A stretch of DNA of 64,000 nucleotides from Halopseudomonas sabulinigri (GCF_900105255.1 NZ_LT629763.1:3015001-3079000), one strand, 5' to 3'; positions 30,330 to 41,221 are shown, counted from the first letter of the stretch. A program made the numbers and translations. The notes: generated by a model from the letters alone, not told the origin.

Positions 30330-30605
30330 GTGCCGCGTTCTCTGAAGAAAGGTCCTTTTATCGATCTTCACCTGTTAAAGAAGATCGAAGTGGCAGTAGA
30401 AAAGAACGAGCGTAAGCCGATCAAGACCTGGTCGCGCCGTTCCATGGTTCTGCCGCAGATGGTTGGTTTGACCATCGCTGTTCATAACGGTCGTCAGCAT
30501 GTCCCGGTCATCATTTCCGAAGACATGGTCGGCCACAAGTTGGGCGAATTCTCTGCTACCCGTACCTATCGTGGTCACGTAGCAGACAAGAAAGCCAAGC
30601 GCTAA
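30330..30605 (+). CDS. rpsS: 30S ribosomal protein S19
   Basis: The 91-aa protein binds the 30S head and contacts A-site tRNA and bridge B1a. The conserved start [18 protein letters not shown] is read from a GTG codon. The C-terminal [19 protein letters not shown] segment is present. Confidence 0.97.
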   Translation: MPRSLKKGPFIDLHLLKKIEVAVEKNERKPIKTWSRRSMVLPQMVGLTIAVHNGRQHVPVIISEDMVGHKLGEFSATRTYRGHVADKKAKR

Positions 30606-30616
30606 GGGGTTAGAAG

Positions 30617-30949
30617 ATGGAAGTAGCCGCTACTCATAAGGGCGCCCGACTCTCTGCCCAGAAGGCACGCTTGGTCGCCGACCAAATCCGCGGTAAGAAA
30701 GTGGATGAGGCTCTGAACCTGCTGTCTTTCAGCAACAAGAAGGCCGCTGAAGTCATCAAGAAAGTGCTCGAATCGGCGATTGCCAATGCTGAGCACAACG
30801 ATGGCGCGGACGTGGATGACCTGAAGGTCTCCACCGTGTTTGTTAACGAAGGTCGCTCTCTGAAGCGCATCATGCCACGTGCCAAAGGCCGTGCTGATCG
30901 CATCGTTAAGCGGTCTTGTCATATCACGGTCAAGGTTGCTGACAAGTAG
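30617..30949 (+). CDS. rplV: 50S ribosomal protein L22
   Basis: The 110-aa protein has a globular domain and a long beta-hairpin (~80-98, [20 protein letters not shown]) that lines the narrow part of the exit tunnel near the macrolide site. The hairpin shows no deletion of the kind seen in macrolide-resistant mutants. Confidence 0.96.
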   Translation: MEVAATHKGARLSAQKARLVADQIRGKKVDEALNLLSFSNKKAAEVIKKVLESAIANAEHNDGADVDDLKVSTVFVNEGRSLKRIMPRAKGRADRIVKRSCHITVKVADK

Positions 30950-30958
30950 GAGTCGATC

Positions 30959-31639
30959 ATGGGTCAGAAAGTACATCCGATTGGCATTCGCCTCGGAATC
31001 GTCAAAGAGCACACTTCGGTGTGGTACGCAGATGGTCGCCAATACGCCGACTACCTGTTTAATGATCTGAAAGTACGTGAGTACATTCAGAAGAAATTGA
31101 AAAGCGCTTCGGTCAGCCGCGTTGATATTCAGCGCCCGGCTCAGACAGCCCGCATTACCATTCACACCGCCCGTCCAGGCATCGTGATTGGCAAGAAGGG
31201 TGAAGACGTTGAAAAACTGCGTCAGGAACTGACCAGTCAGATGGGCGTGCCCGTGCACATCAACATCGAAGAGATCCGCAAGCCGGAGCTCGACGGTGCC
31301 CTGGTAGCACAGAGCGTTGCTCAGCAGCTCGAGCGTCGTGTGATGTTCCGTCGCGCCATGAAGCGCGCCGTACAGAACGCCATGCGCATTGGTGCCAAGG
31401 GTATCAAGATCCAGGTAAGCGGCCGTCTTGGCGGCGCCGAGATCGCCCGCACCGAATGGTATCGTGAAGGACGTGTGCCGCTGCACACCCTGCGCGCTGA
31501 CATTGACTACGCAACGGCTGAAGCCCACACCACCTACGGTGTGATCGGTGTGAAGGTTTGGATCTTCAAGGGTGAGATCATTGGTGGTCTCCAGGAAGAA
31601 ACCAAAGCCGTCGCGACCAAGAAAAAAGCTGCTAAGTAA
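30959..31639 (+). CDS. rpsC: 30S ribosomal protein S3
   Basis: The 226-aa protein lies at the mRNA entry channel and contributes to mRNA helicase activity. An N-terminal KH type II domain with the GKKG loop (~78) is followed by the C-terminal ribosomal S3 domain ([20 protein letters not shown]). It lies 9 nt after rplV. Confidence 0.97.
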   Translation: MGQKVHPIGIRLGIVKEHTSVWYADGRQYADYLFNDLKVREYIQKKLKSASVSRVDIQRPAQTARITIHTARPGIVIGKKGEDVEKLRQELTSQMGVPVHINIEEIRKPELDGALVAQSVAQQLERRVMFRRAMKRAVQNAMRIGAKGIKIQVSGRLGGAEIARTEWYREGRVPLHTLRADIDYATAEAHTTYGVIGVKVWIFKGEIIGGLQEETKAVATKKKAAK

Positions 31640-31650
31640 GGGGTACGCAC

Positions 31651-32064
31651 ATGTTACAACCAAAGCGTACGAAGTTCCGCAAGCAGATGACCGGCCACAA
31701 CCGTGGCTTGGCGCATCGTGGTAGCAAGGTGAGCTTCGGTGAGTTCGCACTGAAAGCCGTGGGTCGTGGTCGACTGACTGCACGTCAGATCGAAGCGGCT
31801 CGTCGCGCCCTGACTCGTCACGTTAAGCGTGGCGGTAAAATCTGGATTCGAGTTTTCCCAGACAAACCTATCTCCAAGAAGCCTCTTGAGGTGCGGATGG
31901 GTAAAGGTAAGGGTAACGTCGAGTATTGGGTTGCTCAGATTCGTCCGGGCAAGGTCCTTTACGAGATTGAAGGTGTTTCCGAAGAGCTGGCTCGCGAGGC
32001 ATTTGCCCTTGCTGCAGCCAAGCTGCCTCTCGCTACCACCTTTGTTAAGCGGACGGTGATGTAA
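31651..32064 (+). CDS. rplP: 50S ribosomal protein L16
   Basis: The 137-aa protein helps position A-site tRNA and binds near the central protuberance. The conserved start [20 protein letters not shown] and the segment around [18 protein letters not shown] (~75-92) are present; in E. coli R81 in this region is hydroxylated. The stop overlaps the rpmC start by one base. Confidence 0.97.
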   Translation: MLQPKRTKFRKQMTGHNRGLAHRGSKVSFGEFALKAVGRGRLTARQIEAARRALTRHVKRGGKIWIRVFPDKPISKKPLEVRMGKGKGNVEYWVAQIRPGKVLYEIEGVSEELAREAFALAAAKLPLATTFVKRTVM

Positions 32065-32255
32065 TGAAAGCGACAGAACTTCGTGAAAAATCTGCTGAGC
32101 AGCTGAATGAACAGCTGCTCACCCTGCTGCGCGATCAGTTCAACCTGCGCATGCAGAAGGCAACTGGTCAGCTCGGTCAGTCCCATCTGCTGAAGCAGAC
32201 CAAGCGCGACATCGCTCGCGTAAAGACTGTGCTCAATCAGAAGGGTGGTAACTGA
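32064..32255 (+). CDS. rpmC: 50S ribosomal protein L29
   Basis: This 63-aa helical protein sits near the tunnel exit beside L23. The [19 protein letters not shown] start and the long helical hairpin are typical. It begins inside the rplP stop codon (TAATG) and ends 2 nt before rpsQ. Confidence 0.95.
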   Translation: MKATELREKSAEQLNEQLLTLLRDQFNLRMQKATGQLGQSHLLKQTKRDIARVKTVLNQKGGN

Positions 32256-32257
32256 TC

Positions 32258-32521
32258 ATGGCCGAGAACAAAACAGTACGTACCGTTACTGGCCGTGTGG
32301 TCAGTAACAAGATGGACAAGACCGTCACCGTGCTCATCGAGCGCCAGGAAAAGCACCCACTGTACGGTAAGTACGTGACGCGCTCTACCAAGCTCAAAGC
32401 GCACGATGAGAACAACGACTGCCGCATTGGCGATCTGGTTACTATCCGGGAAACCCGCCCCTTGGCTAAAACCAAGAGCTGGGATCTGGTTCAGATCGAC
32501 GAGCGCGCGGCGCAAGTTTAA
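32258..32521 (+). CDS. rpsQ: 30S ribosomal protein S17
   Basis: The 87-aa OB-fold protein binds the lower 30S body and helps early assembly. The conserved segments [19 protein letters not shown] and [19 protein letters not shown] are visible. It is the last gene of the S10 operon; the 44-nt gap to rplN marks the S10-spc junction, with no terminator in it. Confidence 0.96.
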   Translation: MAENKTVRTVTGRVVSNKMDKTVTVLIERQEKHPLYGKYVTRSTKLKAHDENNDCRIGDLVTIRETRPLAKTKSWDLVQIDERAAQV

Positions 32522-32565
32522 AGCCCCGCGCTGTTTAGCGGATTATTTAAGGGTCGGAGAAAGTT

Positions 32566-32934
32566 ATGATTCAGACTCAATCCATGTTGGATGTAGCTGA
32601 TAACAGTGGTGCACGTCGCGTTATGTGTATCAAGGTTCTGGGCGGTTCTCACCGTCGCTACGCCGGCATTGGCGATATCATCAAGGTGACCGTGAAGGAA
32701 GCGATTCCGCGCGGCAAAGTAAAGAAAGGCCAGGTGCTCAATGCGGTCATCGTGCGTACCCGTCACGGCGTACGCCGTACTGACGGTTCGCTGATCCGTT
32801 TTGATGGCAACGCAGCCGTTCTGCTCAACAACAAAAATGAGCCGATCGGTACCCGCATCTTTGGGCCAGTGACGCGTGAACTGCGTAATGAGCAGTTCAT
32901 GAAGATCGTTTCCCTCGCGCCCGAAGTGCTGTAA
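32566..32934 (+). CDS. rplN: 50S ribosomal protein L14
   Basis: The 122-aa five-stranded barrel protein forms part of the intersubunit bridge and is the binding site of RsfS. The conserved [20 protein letters not shown] start is present. It is the first gene of the spc block, 11 nt before rplX. Confidence 0.97.
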   Translation: MIQTQSMLDVADNSGARRVMCIKVLGGSHRRYAGIGDIIKVTVKEAIPRGKVKKGQVLNAVIVRTRHGVRRTDGSLIRFDGNAAVLLNNKNEPIGTRIFGPVTRELRNEQFMKIVSLAPEVL

Positions 32935-32945
32935 GGAGCCCGGTC

Positions 32946-33260
32946 ATGCAAAAGATTAAACGTGACGACGACGTAATCGTCATCGCCGGTAAAGACAAAG
33001 GCAAGCGCGGCAAAGTCCTGAAAGTTGGGGATGATTCCCGCCTGCTGATTTCCGGCGTCAACATTGTCAAGCGCCACACCAAGGGTAACCCCATGGCTGG
33101 TTCGCAGGGCGGTATTGTTGAGAAGGAGGCGCCAATCCACGTCTCCAACGTGGCTATCTTCAACCCGGAGACCAGCAAAGCCGATCGTATCGGTTTCAAG
33201 GTCGAAGACGGTAAGAAGGTTCGTATTTTCAAGTCGACGCAAAAAGCCGTCGACGCTTGA
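32946..33260 (+). CDS. rplX: 50S ribosomal protein L24
   Basis: The 104-aa assembly initiator has an N-terminal KOW motif ([20 protein letters not shown], ~7-26). It lies near the tunnel exit and is followed 17 nt later by rplE. Confidence 0.96.
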   Translation: MQKIKRDDDVIVIAGKDKGKRGKVLKVGDDSRLLISGVNIVKRHTKGNPMAGSQGGIVEKEAPIHVSNVAIFNPETSKADRIGFKVEDGKKVRIFKSTQKAVDA

Positions 33261-33277
33261 GAATCTAGGTGCTTACC

Positions 33278-33817
33278 ATGGCGAGATTGAAAGAAACATA
33301 TAGCACTACCATCGTTCCCAAGCTCCAGGAAGAACTGGGCCTGAAGAACGTGATGGAAGTGCCGAAAATCACCAAGATCACCCTGAACATGGGCCTTGGC
33401 GAAGCTGTCGGTGACAAGAAGATCATCGAAAATGCAATGGCTGACCTCGAGAAGATCACTGGCCGTAAAGGCATCGTGACTTACGCGCGCAAGTCTATTG
33501 CTGGCTTCAAGATTCGTGACGGCTGGCCGATTGGCGTGAAGGTAACTCTGCGCCGCGAACAGATGTACGAATTCCTCGACCGTCTGCTGTCGATTTCCCT
33601 GCCGCGCGTTCGTGACTTCCGTGGTCTGAATGCCAAGTCGTTTGACGGCCGGGGTAACTACAGCATGGGCGTCAAGGAACAGATCATTTTCCCGGAGATC
33701 GATTACGATAAAATCGACGCTCTGCGTGGTCTGGACATCACCTTGACTACCACAGCTCGGACTGACGACGAAGGTCGTGCGCTGCTGCGTGCGTTCAACT
33801 TCCCGTTCCGTAACTAG
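33278..33817 (+). CDS. rplE: 50S ribosomal protein L5
   Basis: The 179-aa protein binds 5S rRNA and contacts P-site tRNA in the central protuberance. The start is the ATG at 33278 ([20 protein letters not shown]); an in-frame GTG nine bases upstream sits on the AGGT ribosome-binding region and is less likely. Conserved blocks [11 protein letters not shown] and [20 protein letters not shown] are present. Confidence 0.96.
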   Translation: MARLKETYSTTIVPKLQEELGLKNVMEVPKITKITLNMGLGEAVGDKKIIENAMADLEKITGRKGIVTYARKSIAGFKIRDGWPIGVKVTLRREQMYEFLDRLLSISLPRVRDFRGLNAKSFDGRGNYSMGVKEQIIFPEIDYDKIDALRGLDITLTTTARTDDEGRALLRAFNFPFRN

Positions 33818-33828
33818 GAGTCAGGTAA

Positions 33829-34134
33829 ATGGCTAAAGTCAGTATGAAAAACCGCGAGGCCAAGCGCGCTCGTCTGGTTGCCAAGTACGCTACCAAGCGT
33901 GCTGAGCTCAAGGCCACCATCGGCAACGTCAACGCCTCTGTTGAAGAGCGTTGGGCTGCCCAGGTTGCCCTGCAAAAATTACCGCGCGATGCCAGCCCGG
34001 TTCGTCAGCGTAACCGCTGCCGCATCACTGGTCGTCCGCACGGTGTATACCGCAAGTTTGGTCTGAGCCGCATTAAGCTGCGCGAAGCAGCCATGCGCGG
34101 TGACGTACCAGGCCTGGTAAAGGCCAGCTGGTAA
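33829..34134 (+). CDS. rpsN: 30S ribosomal protein S14 (zinc-free form)
   Basis: The 101-aa protein is the long, cysteine-poor (C-) form of S14, which needs no zinc. The [20 protein letters not shown] region (~64-83) lacks the CxxC pairs of the short form. It is an assembly protein of the 30S head. Confidence 0.96.
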   Translation: MAKVSMKNREAKRARLVAKYATKRAELKATIGNVNASVEERWAAQVALQKLPRDASPVRQRNRCRITGRPHGVYRKFGLSRIKLREAAMRGDVPGLVKASW

Positions 34135-34173
34135 ACCAAACCTTAATTACTCAGTTTCAGGAGCACAAAGCCC

Positions 34174-34566
34174 ATGAGTATGCAGGACCCGTTAGCAGAT
34201 ATGCTGACCCGTATCCGTAATGCCCAGATGGCTGAGAAGTCCAGCGTCAGCATGCCTGCGGCAAAGCTGAAGGTGGCTGTCGCCAAAGTACTTAAAGAAG
34301 AAGGCTACGTAGCCGGTTACGAAGTGGCAGGTGAGGTTAAGCCTACTCTGTCCATCGAGCTCAAGTACTTCGAAGGCAAGCCGGTTATTGAAGATCTGAA
34401 GCGCGTAAGCCGTCCAGGCCTGCGCCAGTACAAGTCCGTTGACCAGATTCCCAAGGTCAAGGGTGGACTGGGCGTTTCCATCGTCTCCACCAATAAAGGT
34501 GTGATGACGGATCGCGCTGCTCGCGCTGCCGGTATCGGCGGCGAAGTACTCTGCACCGTATTCTGA
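34174..34566 (+). CDS. rpsH: 30S ribosomal protein S8
   Basis: The 130-aa protein binds helix 21 of 16S rRNA and, in E. coli, represses the spc operon at the rplE start. The conserved [15 protein letters not shown] start and [20 protein letters not shown] segment are present. It lies 39 nt after rpsN. Confidence 0.97.
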   Translation: MSMQDPLADMLTRIRNAQMAEKSSVSMPAAKLKVAVAKVLKEEGYVAGYEVAGEVKPTLSIELKYFEGKPVIEDLKRVSRPGLRQYKSVDQIPKVKGGLGVSIVSTNKGVMTDRAARAAGIGGEVLCTVF

Positions 34567-34578
34567 TAGGGGGTTACG

Positions 34579-35109
34579 ATGTCTCGCGTCGCTAAGGACC
34601 CTGTCAAATTGCCACAGGGTGTAGAAGTAAAGTTGGATGGTCAGGAACTGTCGATCAAGGGTGCCAAGGGCAGCCTCGAATTGAGCCTGCATCCGCTGGT
34701 AGAAGTTGTCCACGAAGACGGCGTGCTGAAGTTCGCAGCCCGTCCAGGCAGTGTGAACATGGCTATGGCCGGTACCACTCGTGCGCTGGTCAACAACATG
34801 GTTGTCGGCGTCAGCCAGGGCTTTGAGCGCAAGCTGCAGCTGGTTGGTGTGGGTTACAAGGCTCAGGCAAAAGGTCAGACTCTGAACCTGGCGCTGGGCT
34901 TTTCCCACCCAATCGACTATCAGCTGCCCGAGGGTGTTTCCGCTGAAACCCCGAGCCAGACTGACATTATCATCAAAGGTATCGACAAGCAGCTGGTCGG
35001 CCAGGTAGCCGCGGAAATTCGTGATTTCCGTCGCCCAGAGCCCTATAAGGGCAAGGGTGTTCGCTACGCTGACGAGATCGTGCGTCGTAAAGAAGCCAAG
35101 AAGAAGTAG
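34579..35109 (+). CDS. rplF: 50S ribosomal protein L6
   Basis: The 176-aa protein has two repeated alpha/beta domains and sits near the factor-binding site. The conserved [20 protein letters not shown] and [20 protein letters not shown] regions are present. Length is normal. Confidence 0.97.
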   Translation: MSRVAKDPVKLPQGVEVKLDGQELSIKGAKGSLELSLHPLVEVVHEDGVLKFAARPGSVNMAMAGTTRALVNNMVVGVSQGFERKLQLVGVGYKAQAKGQTLNLALGFSHPIDYQLPEGVSAETPSQTDIIIKGIDKQLVGQVAAEIRDFRRPEPYKGKGVRYADEIVRRKEAKKK

Positions 35110-35119
35110 GGCATAGCAA

Positions 35120-35470
35120 ATGAGCGATAAAAAAGTTATTCGTCTCCGTCGCGCTCGCCGTTCGCGCTTGAAAATGCGCGAGCTGGAAGCCGTTCGTCTG
35201 TGCGTGTACCGTTCTTCGCAGCACATGTACGCACAAGTGATCTCTGCAGACGGTGCCACCGTGTTGGCTAGCGCCTCCACGCTGGACTCGGACCTGCGCA
35301 GCGGTAGTACCGGCAATATCGAAGCCGCCAAGAAAGTCGGCCTTCTGGTTGCTGAGCGCGCCAAGGCCGCCGGTGTAACTCAGGTCTCCTTCGACCGTTC
35401 CGGCTTCAAGTATCATGGTCGCGTAAAAGCGCTGGCCGACGCCGCTCGTGAAGGCGGGCTGGAATTCTAA
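35120..35470 (+). CDS. rplR: 50S ribosomal protein L18
   Basis: The 116-aa protein binds 5S rRNA together with L5. It has a basic N-terminus ([20 protein letters not shown]) and the conserved C-terminal [20 protein letters not shown]. It lies 10 nt after rplF and 10 nt before rpsE. Confidence 0.97.
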   Translation: MSDKKVIRLRRARRSRLKMRELEAVRLCVYRSSQHMYAQVISADGATVLASASTLDSDLRSGSTGNIEAAKKVGLLVAERAKAAGVTQVSFDRSGFKYHGRVKALADAAREGGLEF

Positions 35471-35480
35471 GGGTAGATCT

Positions 35481-35984
35481 ATGGCTAATTTCGATCAGAA
35501 GCGCGACGAAGGTTACATTGAGAAGCTTGTTCAAGTTAACCGCGTTGCCAAAGTTGTAAAAGGCGGCCGTATTTTCGCTTTCACTGCTCTGACTGTAGTG
35601 GGCGACGGTAAAGGTCGTGTGGGTTTCGGTCGCGGCAAGGCACGTGAAGTGCCTGCTGCTATCCAGAAAGCCATGGAAGCCGCTCGTCGTAACATGATTC
35701 AGGTTGACCTGAACGGCACTACGCTGCAGTACCCTGTTCGCGCTGCACACGGCGCTTCCAAGGTGTTCATGCAGCCTGCGTCTGAAGGTACCGGTGTTAT
35801 TGCCGGTGGTGCAATGCGCGCCGTCCTCGAAGCCGCTGGCGTTCATAACGTTCTGGCCAAGTGTTACGGTTCCACCAATCCGGTTAACGTCGTTCAGGCT
35901 ACCTACAAGGGTCTGAAGTCGATGCAGTCTCCCGAGTCTGTAGCGGCCAAGCGCGGCAAGACCGTTGAAGACATCGTGGGGTAA
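35481..35984 (+). CDS. rpsE: 30S ribosomal protein S5
   Basis: The 167-aa protein contributes to decoding fidelity. It has an N-terminal double-stranded RNA-binding domain ([20 protein letters not shown]) and the C-terminal S5 domain. The start at 35481 is chosen because [20 protein letters not shown] is conserved; an upstream in-frame ATG (35448) lies within rplR. Confidence 0.96.
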   Translation: MANFDQKRDEGYIEKLVQVNRVAKVVKGGRIFAFTALTVVGDGKGRVGFGRGKAREVPAAIQKAMEAARRNMIQVDLNGTTLQYPVRAAHGASKVFMQPASEGTGVIAGGAMRAVLEAAGVHNVLAKCYGSTNPVNVVQATYKGLKSMQSPESVAAKRGKTVEDIVG

Positions 35985-35990
35985 ACGGAC

Positions 35991-36173
35991 ATGGCTAACG
36001 AAACAATCAAAGTGACCCTGTTCAAAAGCGTTGTCGGTCGCCTGCCCAAGCACAAGGCCTGCGTTAAAGGTCTTGGCTTGCGCCGCATCGGCCACACTGT
36101 CGAGGTCGAAGATACCCCGGCTGTTCGTGGGATGATCAATAAGGTCTCCTACATGGTTCGGGTAGAGGGTTAA
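35991..36173 (+). CDS. rpmD: 50S ribosomal protein L30
   Basis: This 60-aa protein has the typical [20 protein letters not shown] start and [20 protein letters not shown] core. It lies 6 nt after rpsE and 3 nt before rplO. Confidence 0.96.
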   Translation: MANETIKVTLFKSVVGRLPKHKACVKGLGLRRIGHTVEVEDTPAVRGMINKVSYMVRVEG

Positions 36174-36176
36174 GAC

Positions 36177-36611
36177 ATGAAATTGAATGATCTGCGTTCT
36201 GCGCCAGGTGCACGCCGTGAAAAGCTGCGCGTTGGTCGTGGTATCGGTAGTGGTCTGGGTAAGACTGCTGGCCGTGGTCACAAGGGTCTGACTTCTCGTT
36301 CCGGTGGCTCTGTAGCCCCCGGTTTCGAGGGTGGTCAGCAGCCTTTGCATCGTCGTCTGCCCAAGTTTGGTTTCACCTCCAAACTGGCAATGGTGACCGC
36401 TGAAGTTCGCACCAGCGAGCTGAATGGTGTTGATGCTGCGGTCATTGACCTGCAAGCGTTGAAAGATGCCAACATCATCGGCAACAAGTTTGTACGTGCC
36501 AAGATCGTGCTGTCTGGCGACGTGACCAAAGCGGTTACTGTCAAAGGCCTGGCGCTGACCAAAGGTGCGCGTGCAGCGATCGAAGCAGCTGGCGGCAAGA
36601 TCGAGGAATAA
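36177..36611 (+). CDS. rplO: 50S ribosomal protein L15
   Basis: The 144-aa protein has a glycine- and arginine-rich N-terminal extension ([20 protein letters not shown], ~20-39) that runs into rRNA, and a globular C-terminus. The stop abuts the secY start directly. Confidence 0.97.
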   Translation: MKLNDLRSAPGARREKLRVGRGIGSGLGKTAGRGHKGLTSRSGGSVAPGFEGGQQPLHRRLPKFGFTSKLAMVTAEVRTSELNGVDAAVIDLQALKDANIIGNKFVRAKIVLSGDVTKAVTVKGLALTKGARAAIEAAGGKIEE

Positions 36612-37940
36612 ATGGCTAAGCAAGGCGCTCTTTCTGGAATGAATCAAGGTGGCTTGAGTGAACTCTGGGGGCGCCTGCGCTTTCTGTTCCTCGCGATCAT
36701 CGTTTACCGTATCGGGGCGCATATTCCGGTTCCCGGGATAAACCCTGATCGTCTGGCTGATCTGTTCAAACAGAATGAAGAGACGATCCTTAGTCTGTTC
36801 AACATGTTTTCCGGCGGTGCCCTGGAGCGGATGAGTATCTTCGCTCTGGGCATCATGCCGTACATCTCTGCATCGATCATCATGCAGCTGATGACGGCGG
36901 TGAGCCCGTCGCTGGAGCAGTTGAAGAAGGAAGGGGAGTCCGGTCGCCGGAAAATCAGTCAGTACACGCGTTATCTGACGTTGGTACTGGCGTTTATCCA
37001 AGCCATCGGCATGTCGGTTGGCCTGGCCAGTCAGGGCGTCGCTTTCGACACCGGTTTCAGCTTTTACTTTATTGCTGTCACCACTTTTGTGTCGGGCGCC
37101 ATGTTCATGATGTGGCTCGGCGAACAGATCACCGAGCGAGGTGTCGGCAACGGCATTTCCATGTTGATCTTTGCCGGCATTGTTGCCGGGTTGCCCAGCG
37201 CTATTGGGCAGTCCTTTGAAGGTGCGCGTCTTGGCACCATCAACATTTTCGCGCTGATTGGTGTTGGCCTTGTGGCTATCGCCATGATCGCGTTCATCGT
37301 TTTCGTTGAGCGTGGCCAGCGCAGAATTACGGTCAATTACGCGAAGCGTCAGCAAGGTCGCAAGGTATTTGCCGCTCAAACCAGCCATTTGCCTCTCAAG
37401 GTCAACATGGCGGGTGTGATTCCGGCGATCTTTGCCAGCAGTATCCTGTTGTTCCCGGCCTCGCTGGGTACCTGGTTCGCCCAGGGCGACAATATGGAGT
37501 GGCTGCAGACTGTGACGCAAGCTATTGGGCCGGGTAAGCCGCTGAACATCATTCTGTTTAGTGCAGGGATCATTTTCTTCTGCTTCTTCTATACAGCGCT
37601 GATGTTCAATCCGAAGGATGTAGCGGAAAACCTCAAGAAGTCAGGTGCATTTATCCCGGGTATTCGCCCAGGTGAGCAGTCTGCCCGCTACATTGACAGC
37701 GTGCTGACTCGTCTTACTCTGTTCGGTGCCCTGTATATGACGGCTGTCTGCCTGTTGCCGCAGTTTCTGGTGGTATCGGCTAATGTGCCCTTCTATTTGG
37801 GTGGGACCTCGCTGTTGATCGTTGTAGTGGTTGTTATGGACTTCATGTCACAAGTACAATCGCACCTCGTTTCTCAGCAGTACGAGTCTCTTTTGAAGAA
37901 ATCAAACCTGAAAGGCTACGGCAGCGGCATGGTCCGCTGA
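36612..37940 (+). CDS. secY: Preprotein translocase subunit SecY
   Basis: The 442-aa protein is the channel of the Sec translocon, with ten predicted transmembrane helices. The conserved [20 protein letters not shown] (~63-82) and cytoplasmic loop [10 protein letters not shown] (~242-251) are present. It works with SecE (11081-11449). It starts immediately after rplO, so it is translationally coupled, as usual for the spc operon. Confidence 0.97.
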   Translation: MAKQGALSGMNQGGLSELWGRLRFLFLAIIVYRIGAHIPVPGINPDRLADLFKQNEETILSLFNMFSGGALERMSIFALGIMPYISASIIMQLMTAVSPSLEQLKKEGESGRRKISQYTRYLTLVLAFIQAIGMSVGLASQGVAFDTGFSFYFIAVTTFVSGAMFMMWLGEQITERGVGNGISMLIFAGIVAGLPSAIGQSFEGARLGTINIFALIGVGLVAIAMIAFIVFVERGQRRITVNYAKRQQGRKVFAAQTSHLPLKVNMAGVIPAIFASSILLFPASLGTWFAQGDNMEWLQTVTQAIGPGKPLNIILFSAGIIFFCFFYTALMFNPKDVAENLKKSGAFIPGIRPGEQSARYIDSVLTRLTLFGALYMTAVCLLPQFLVVSANVPFYLGGTSLLIVVVVVMDFMSQVQSHLVSQQYESLLKKSNLKGYGSGMVR

Positions 37941-37964
37941 GTATTCAGGTTTCAGGAGTCGGCT

Positions 37965-38081
37965 ATGAAAGTTGCAGCATCAGTAAAGAAGCTTTGCCGT
38001 AACTGCAAGGTCATCCGTCGCAACGGTTGCGTACGTGTGATTTGCAGCGCTGAGCCCCGTCATAAGCAGCGCCAGGGTTAA
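37965..38081 (+). CDS. rpmJ: 50S ribosomal protein L36 (zinc-binding form)
   Basis: This 38-aa protein is the zinc-ribbon (C+) form, with ligands C11, C14, C27 and H33. It begins with [20 protein letters not shown] and has a good AGGAG (37953-37957) upstream. It closes the spc run 24 nt after secY. A terminator-like hairpin follows. Confidence 0.95.
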   Translation: MKVAASVKKLCRNCKVIRRNGCVRVICSAEPRHKQRQG

Positions 38082-38121
38082 TTCCCCGGTTCTGATTTAA
38101 GACTACGTCTCAGGATAACCG

Positions 38122-38160
38122 CCACCCGGCCATTAATTTGGCTGGGTGGTTGAATTTTGT
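38122..38160 (+). terminator. Terminator-like hairpin between rpmJ and rpsM
   Basis: An 11-bp stem CCACCCGGCCA/TGGCTGGGTGG (one G-U pair) with a TTAATT loop is followed by a T-rich stretch (TTGAATTTTGTTTTTG). It separates the spc and alpha operons. Confidence 0.75.
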
Positions 38161-38178
38161 TTTTGTTAGCGCTACCCT
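38150..38178 (+). promoter_or_regulatory. Candidate promoter of the alpha operon
   Basis: A TTGAAT (38150-38155) is followed after 17 bp by TACCCT (38173-38178). The -10 is weak, but a promoter is expected here because of the terminator just upstream. The remaining 71 nt before rpsM could hold an S4-binding leader as in E. coli; I could not identify its pseudoknot. Confidence 0.35.
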
Positions 38179-38249
38179 ACTGCACCCTTTTTCGAGCAAC
38201 CTTCATTGTTGTGGGTTGAGTCAGGTAGCTGTCAGACGGAGTAAATTGG

Positions 38250-38606
38250 ATGGCCCGTATTGCAGGCGTCAACATCCCGGATAACAAACATACTGTTATC
38301 TCTCTGACCTATATTTTTGGTATTGGTCAGACCAAAGCACAGCAGATCTGTGCGTCCACTGGCATTGCGCCAGATGCGAAAATCAAGGATCTGAGCGAAG
38401 AGCAGATTGATACTCTGCGCAATGAAGTTGCCAAGAGCACGACTGAAGGTGACTTGCGCCGGACGATCAATATGAACGTCAAGCGCCTCATGGATCTTGG
38501 CTGCTATCGCGGTCTGCGTCACCGTCGTGGCCTTCCGGTCCGCGGTCAGCGCACCAAGACCAATGCTCGCACCCGTAAGGGTCCGCGCAAGCCGATCCGT
38601 AAGTAA
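38250..38606 (+). CDS. rpsM: 30S ribosomal protein S13
   Basis: The 118-aa protein forms bridges to the 50S subunit and contacts P-site tRNA with its basic tail ([12 protein letters not shown]). The conserved start [20 protein letters not shown] is present. It is the first gene of the alpha operon. Confidence 0.97.
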   Translation: MARIAGVNIPDNKHTVISLTYIFGIGQTKAQQICASTGIAPDAKIKDLSEEQIDTLRNEVAKSTTEGDLRRTINMNVKRLMDLGCYRGLRHRRGLPVRGQRTKTNARTRKGPRKPIRK

Positions 38607-38626
38607 TTGCGAAGGAATATACAGAT

Positions 38627-39016
38627 ATGGCTAAGCCTGCTGCTCGTGTTCGTAAAAAAGTAAAAAAGACAGTGGTTGATGGGATCGCCCACATCCATGC
38701 GTCTTTCAATAACACCATCATTACCATTACTGACCGTCAGGGCAACGCCCTGAGCTGGGCTACCTCTGGTGGTTCTGGTTTCCGTGGTTCGCGTAAAAGC
38801 ACCCCGTTTGCAGCCCAGGTTGCAGCCGAGCGTGCCGGTAACGCAGCTCTGGATTATGGTTTGAAAAATCTCGACGTTTGTGTGAAGGGCCCTGGCCCGG
38901 GTCGTGAATCAGCTGTTCGTGCACTGAACTCTTGTGGTTACAAGATCAGCAGCATCACTGATGTCACCCCTATCCCACACAACGGCTGCCGCCCGCCCAA
39001 GAAGCGTCGCGTTTAA
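38627..39016 (+). CDS. rpsK: 30S ribosomal protein S11
   Basis: The 129-aa platform protein lies near the mRNA exit. The conserved [19 protein letters not shown] (~25-43) and C-terminal [13 protein letters not shown] are present. It lies 20 nt after rpsM. Confidence 0.97.
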   Translation: MAKPAARVRKKVKKTVVDGIAHIHASFNNTIITITDRQGNALSWATSGGSGFRGSRKSTPFAAQVAAERAGNAALDYGLKNLDVCVKGPGPGRESAVRALNSCGYKISSITDVTPIPHNGCRPPKKRRV

Positions 39017-39031
39017 TCAGGAGACGGTATA

Positions 39032-39652
39032 ATGGCTAGATATATTGGTCCGAAGTGTAAGCTGTCTCGTCGCGAAGGCACTGATCTGTTCCTCAAGAGC
39101 GGCGTGCGAGCTCTTGACTCCAAGTGCAACCTGGAAAGCCCTCCGGGCGTCCATGGTCAGCGTCGTGGTCGTTTGTCCGAGTACGGCACTCAACTGCGTG
39201 AGAAGCAAAAAGTACGTCGCATGTATGGCGTTCTTGAGCGTCAATTCAGCAACTATTACAAGGAAGCTGCCCGTCTGAAGGGTGCTACCGGCGAGAACCT
39301 GCTGCAACTGCTCGAGCGTCGTCTGGACAACGTTGTATACCGCATGGGTTTTGGTGCCACTCGCGCTGAAGCGCGTCAGCTGGTATCGCACAAGTCCATC
39401 AGCGTTAACGGCAAAACAGTCAACATTGCATCTTACCTGGTAGCCCCAGGCGATGTGGTCGCTGTCCGTGAAAAGTCGAAGAACCAGCTGCGCATCAACA
39501 GTGCACTGGAGCAGGCGGCTCAGCGCGGTATGGCTGAGTGGGTTGAAGTGGACTCTGCCAAGAAAGAAGGCGTGTTCAAGAGCCTGCCCTCACGGAGTGA
39601 TTTGTACGCTGACATCAACGAAAACTTGATCGTCGAGCTTTACTCCAAGTAA
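39032..39652 (+). CDS. rpsD: 30S ribosomal protein S4
   Basis: The 206-aa protein is a primary 16S rRNA binder and fidelity protein. It contains the S4 RNA-binding domain (~96-156, [20 protein letters not shown]). In E. coli it represses the alpha operon. It lies 25 nt before rpoA. Confidence 0.97.
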   Translation: MARYIGPKCKLSRREGTDLFLKSGVRALDSKCNLESPPGVHGQRRGRLSEYGTQLREKQKVRRMYGVLERQFSNYYKEAARLKGATGENLLQLLERRLDNVVYRMGFGATRAEARQLVSHKSISVNGKTVNIASYLVAPGDVVAVREKSKNQLRINSALEQAAQRGMAEWVEVDSAKKEGVFKSLPSRSDLYADINENLIVELYSK

Positions 39653-39677
39653 GCGACAGACAGCAAAAGGTGCCCCC

Positions 39678-40679
39678 ATGCAGAGTTCGGTTACCGAGTT
39701 TCTAACACCACGTCACATCGACGTACAGGAAACTTCGCCCATGCGCGCCAAGATCACTCTTGAGCCGCTGGAGCGTGGTTTCGGTCATACCCTGGGCAAT
39801 GCGCTTCGCCGCATTTTGCTCTCCTCCATGCCCGGCTGTGCCGTGGTAGAGGCGGAAATCGACGGCGTTTTGCATGAGTACAGCGCCATCGAGGGCGTTC
39901 AGGAAGATGTCATCGAGATCCTGCTCAACCTGAAAGGGTTGGCGATCAACATGCACGGTCGTGATCACGTCACTCTGAGCCTTTCCAAGAAAGGCCCTGG
40001 CGTGGTGACTGCCGCTGACATCCAGCTGGATCATGATGTAGAGATCGTTAATCCGGAGCACGCTATCGCGACGCTGTCCGATAACGGTGAGCTGAACATG
40101 AAGCTGACTGTTGCTCGTGGCCGTGGCTACGAGCCGTCCGATGCGCGCCAGTCTGACGAAGACGAGAGCCGCTCGATTGGTCGTCTGCAGCTGGATGCTA
40201 CCTACACGCCGGTTCGCCGTGTCGCGTACGTAGTTGAAAGCGCTCGTGTAGAGCAGCGTACCAACCTGGACAAGCTGGTTATTGATCTGGAGACCAACGG
40301 TACCCTGGACCCTGAAGAGGCCATCCGTCGTGCCGCGACTATCCTGCAACAGCAACTGGCTGCCTTTGTTGATCTGAAAGGCGATCAGGAGCCGGTGGTA
40401 GAGCAACAGGAAGATGAAATCGATCCTATCCTGCTGCGTCCGGTGGACGATCTTGAGCTGACTGTCCGTTCGGCCAACTGCCTGAAGGCTGAAAACATTT
40501 ACTATATTGGCGATCTGATCCAGCGTACCGAAGTTGAGCTGCTGAAGACCCCGAACCTGGGCAAGAAATCCCTGACTGAAATCAAGGACGTTCTCGCCTC
40601 TCGTGGTCTGTCTCTGGGTATGCGTTTGGACAACTGGCCGCCTGCAAGCTTGAAGAAGGACGATAAGGTTTCGGCCTGA
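39678..40679 (+). CDS. rpoA: DNA-directed RNA polymerase subunit alpha
   Basis: The 333-aa subunit has an N-terminal domain for dimerisation and assembly ([20 protein letters not shown], ~33-52). The C-terminal domain (~245-325) binds UP elements and activators, with [20 protein letters not shown] and [14 protein letters not shown]. Length is normal. It sits between rpsD and rplQ as in other gammaproteobacteria. Confidence 0.98.
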   Translation: MQSSVTEFLTPRHIDVQETSPMRAKITLEPLERGFGHTLGNALRRILLSSMPGCAVVEAEIDGVLHEYSAIEGVQEDVIEILLNLKGLAINMHGRDHVTLSLSKKGPGVVTAADIQLDHDVEIVNPEHAIATLSDNGELNMKLTVARGRGYEPSDARQSDEDESRSIGRLQLDATYTPVRRVAYVVESARVEQRTNLDKLVIDLETNGTLDPEEAIRRAATILQQQLAAFVDLKGDQEPVVEQQEDEIDPILLRPVDDLELTVRSANCLKAENIYYIGDLIQRTEVELLKTPNLGKKSLTEIKDVLASRGLSLGMRLDNWPPASLKKDDKVSA

Positions 40680-40705
40680 TCGTCTCGACACCGAGGAATT
40701 GAGAG

Positions 40706-41086
40706 ATGCGTCATCGTAAAAGTGGTCGTCACCTGAGTCGGACCAGCGCACACCGTAAGGCTATGTTCCAGAACATGGCTGTGTCGCTGTTCGAAAATGA
40801 ACTGATCAAAACTACTCTGCCAAAAGCCAAGGAACTGCGCCGCGTTGCCGAGCCGCTGATCACCCTGGCCAAGGAAGATACTGTTGCCAACCGTCGTCTG
40901 GCTTTCGACCGCACCCGCAGCAAGGAAGCGGTCGGCAAGCTGTTCAACGATCTGGGCAAGCGTTATGCAACCCGTCCGGGTGGTTATGTGCGTATCCTCA
41001 AGTGCGGTTTCCGCGCTGGCGACGCAGCACCCATGGCGTACGTTGAGCTGGTTGATCGTCCCGAGCTGGCAACAGCTGACGAGTAA
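40706..41086 (+). CDS. rplQ: 50S ribosomal protein L17
   Basis: The 126-aa protein lies near the tunnel exit. The conserved [20 protein letters not shown] start is present. It is the last gene of the ribosomal supercluster, ending 14 nt before a strong terminator. Confidence 0.97.
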   Translation: MRHRKSGRHLSRTSAHRKAMFQNMAVSLFENELIKTTLPKAKELRRVAEPLITLAKEDTVANRRLAFDRTRSKEAVGKLFNDLGKRYATRPGGYVRILKCGFRAGDAAPMAYVELVDRPELATADE

Positions 41087-41100
41087 GCAGTAAGCAATTC

Positions 41101-41130
41101 AAAAAAACCGGCTCATTGGCCGGTTTTTTT
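41101..41130. terminator. Bidirectional terminator of the alpha operon
   Basis: A perfect 12-bp stem runs from AAAAAAACCGGC to GCCGGTTTTTTT with a TCATTG loop. The A-run and T-run on each side mean it can stop transcription from both rplQ and uvrA. Confidence 0.92.
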
Positions 41131-41221
41131 GTGTCTGCAGATCGCAGACCCTCCGATATTTCGCGTAGTCGTGCTGGGCCTAGGGTGTTTTCCGTCCGGT
41201 GTTGTTAAGGTGTGGATAGCA

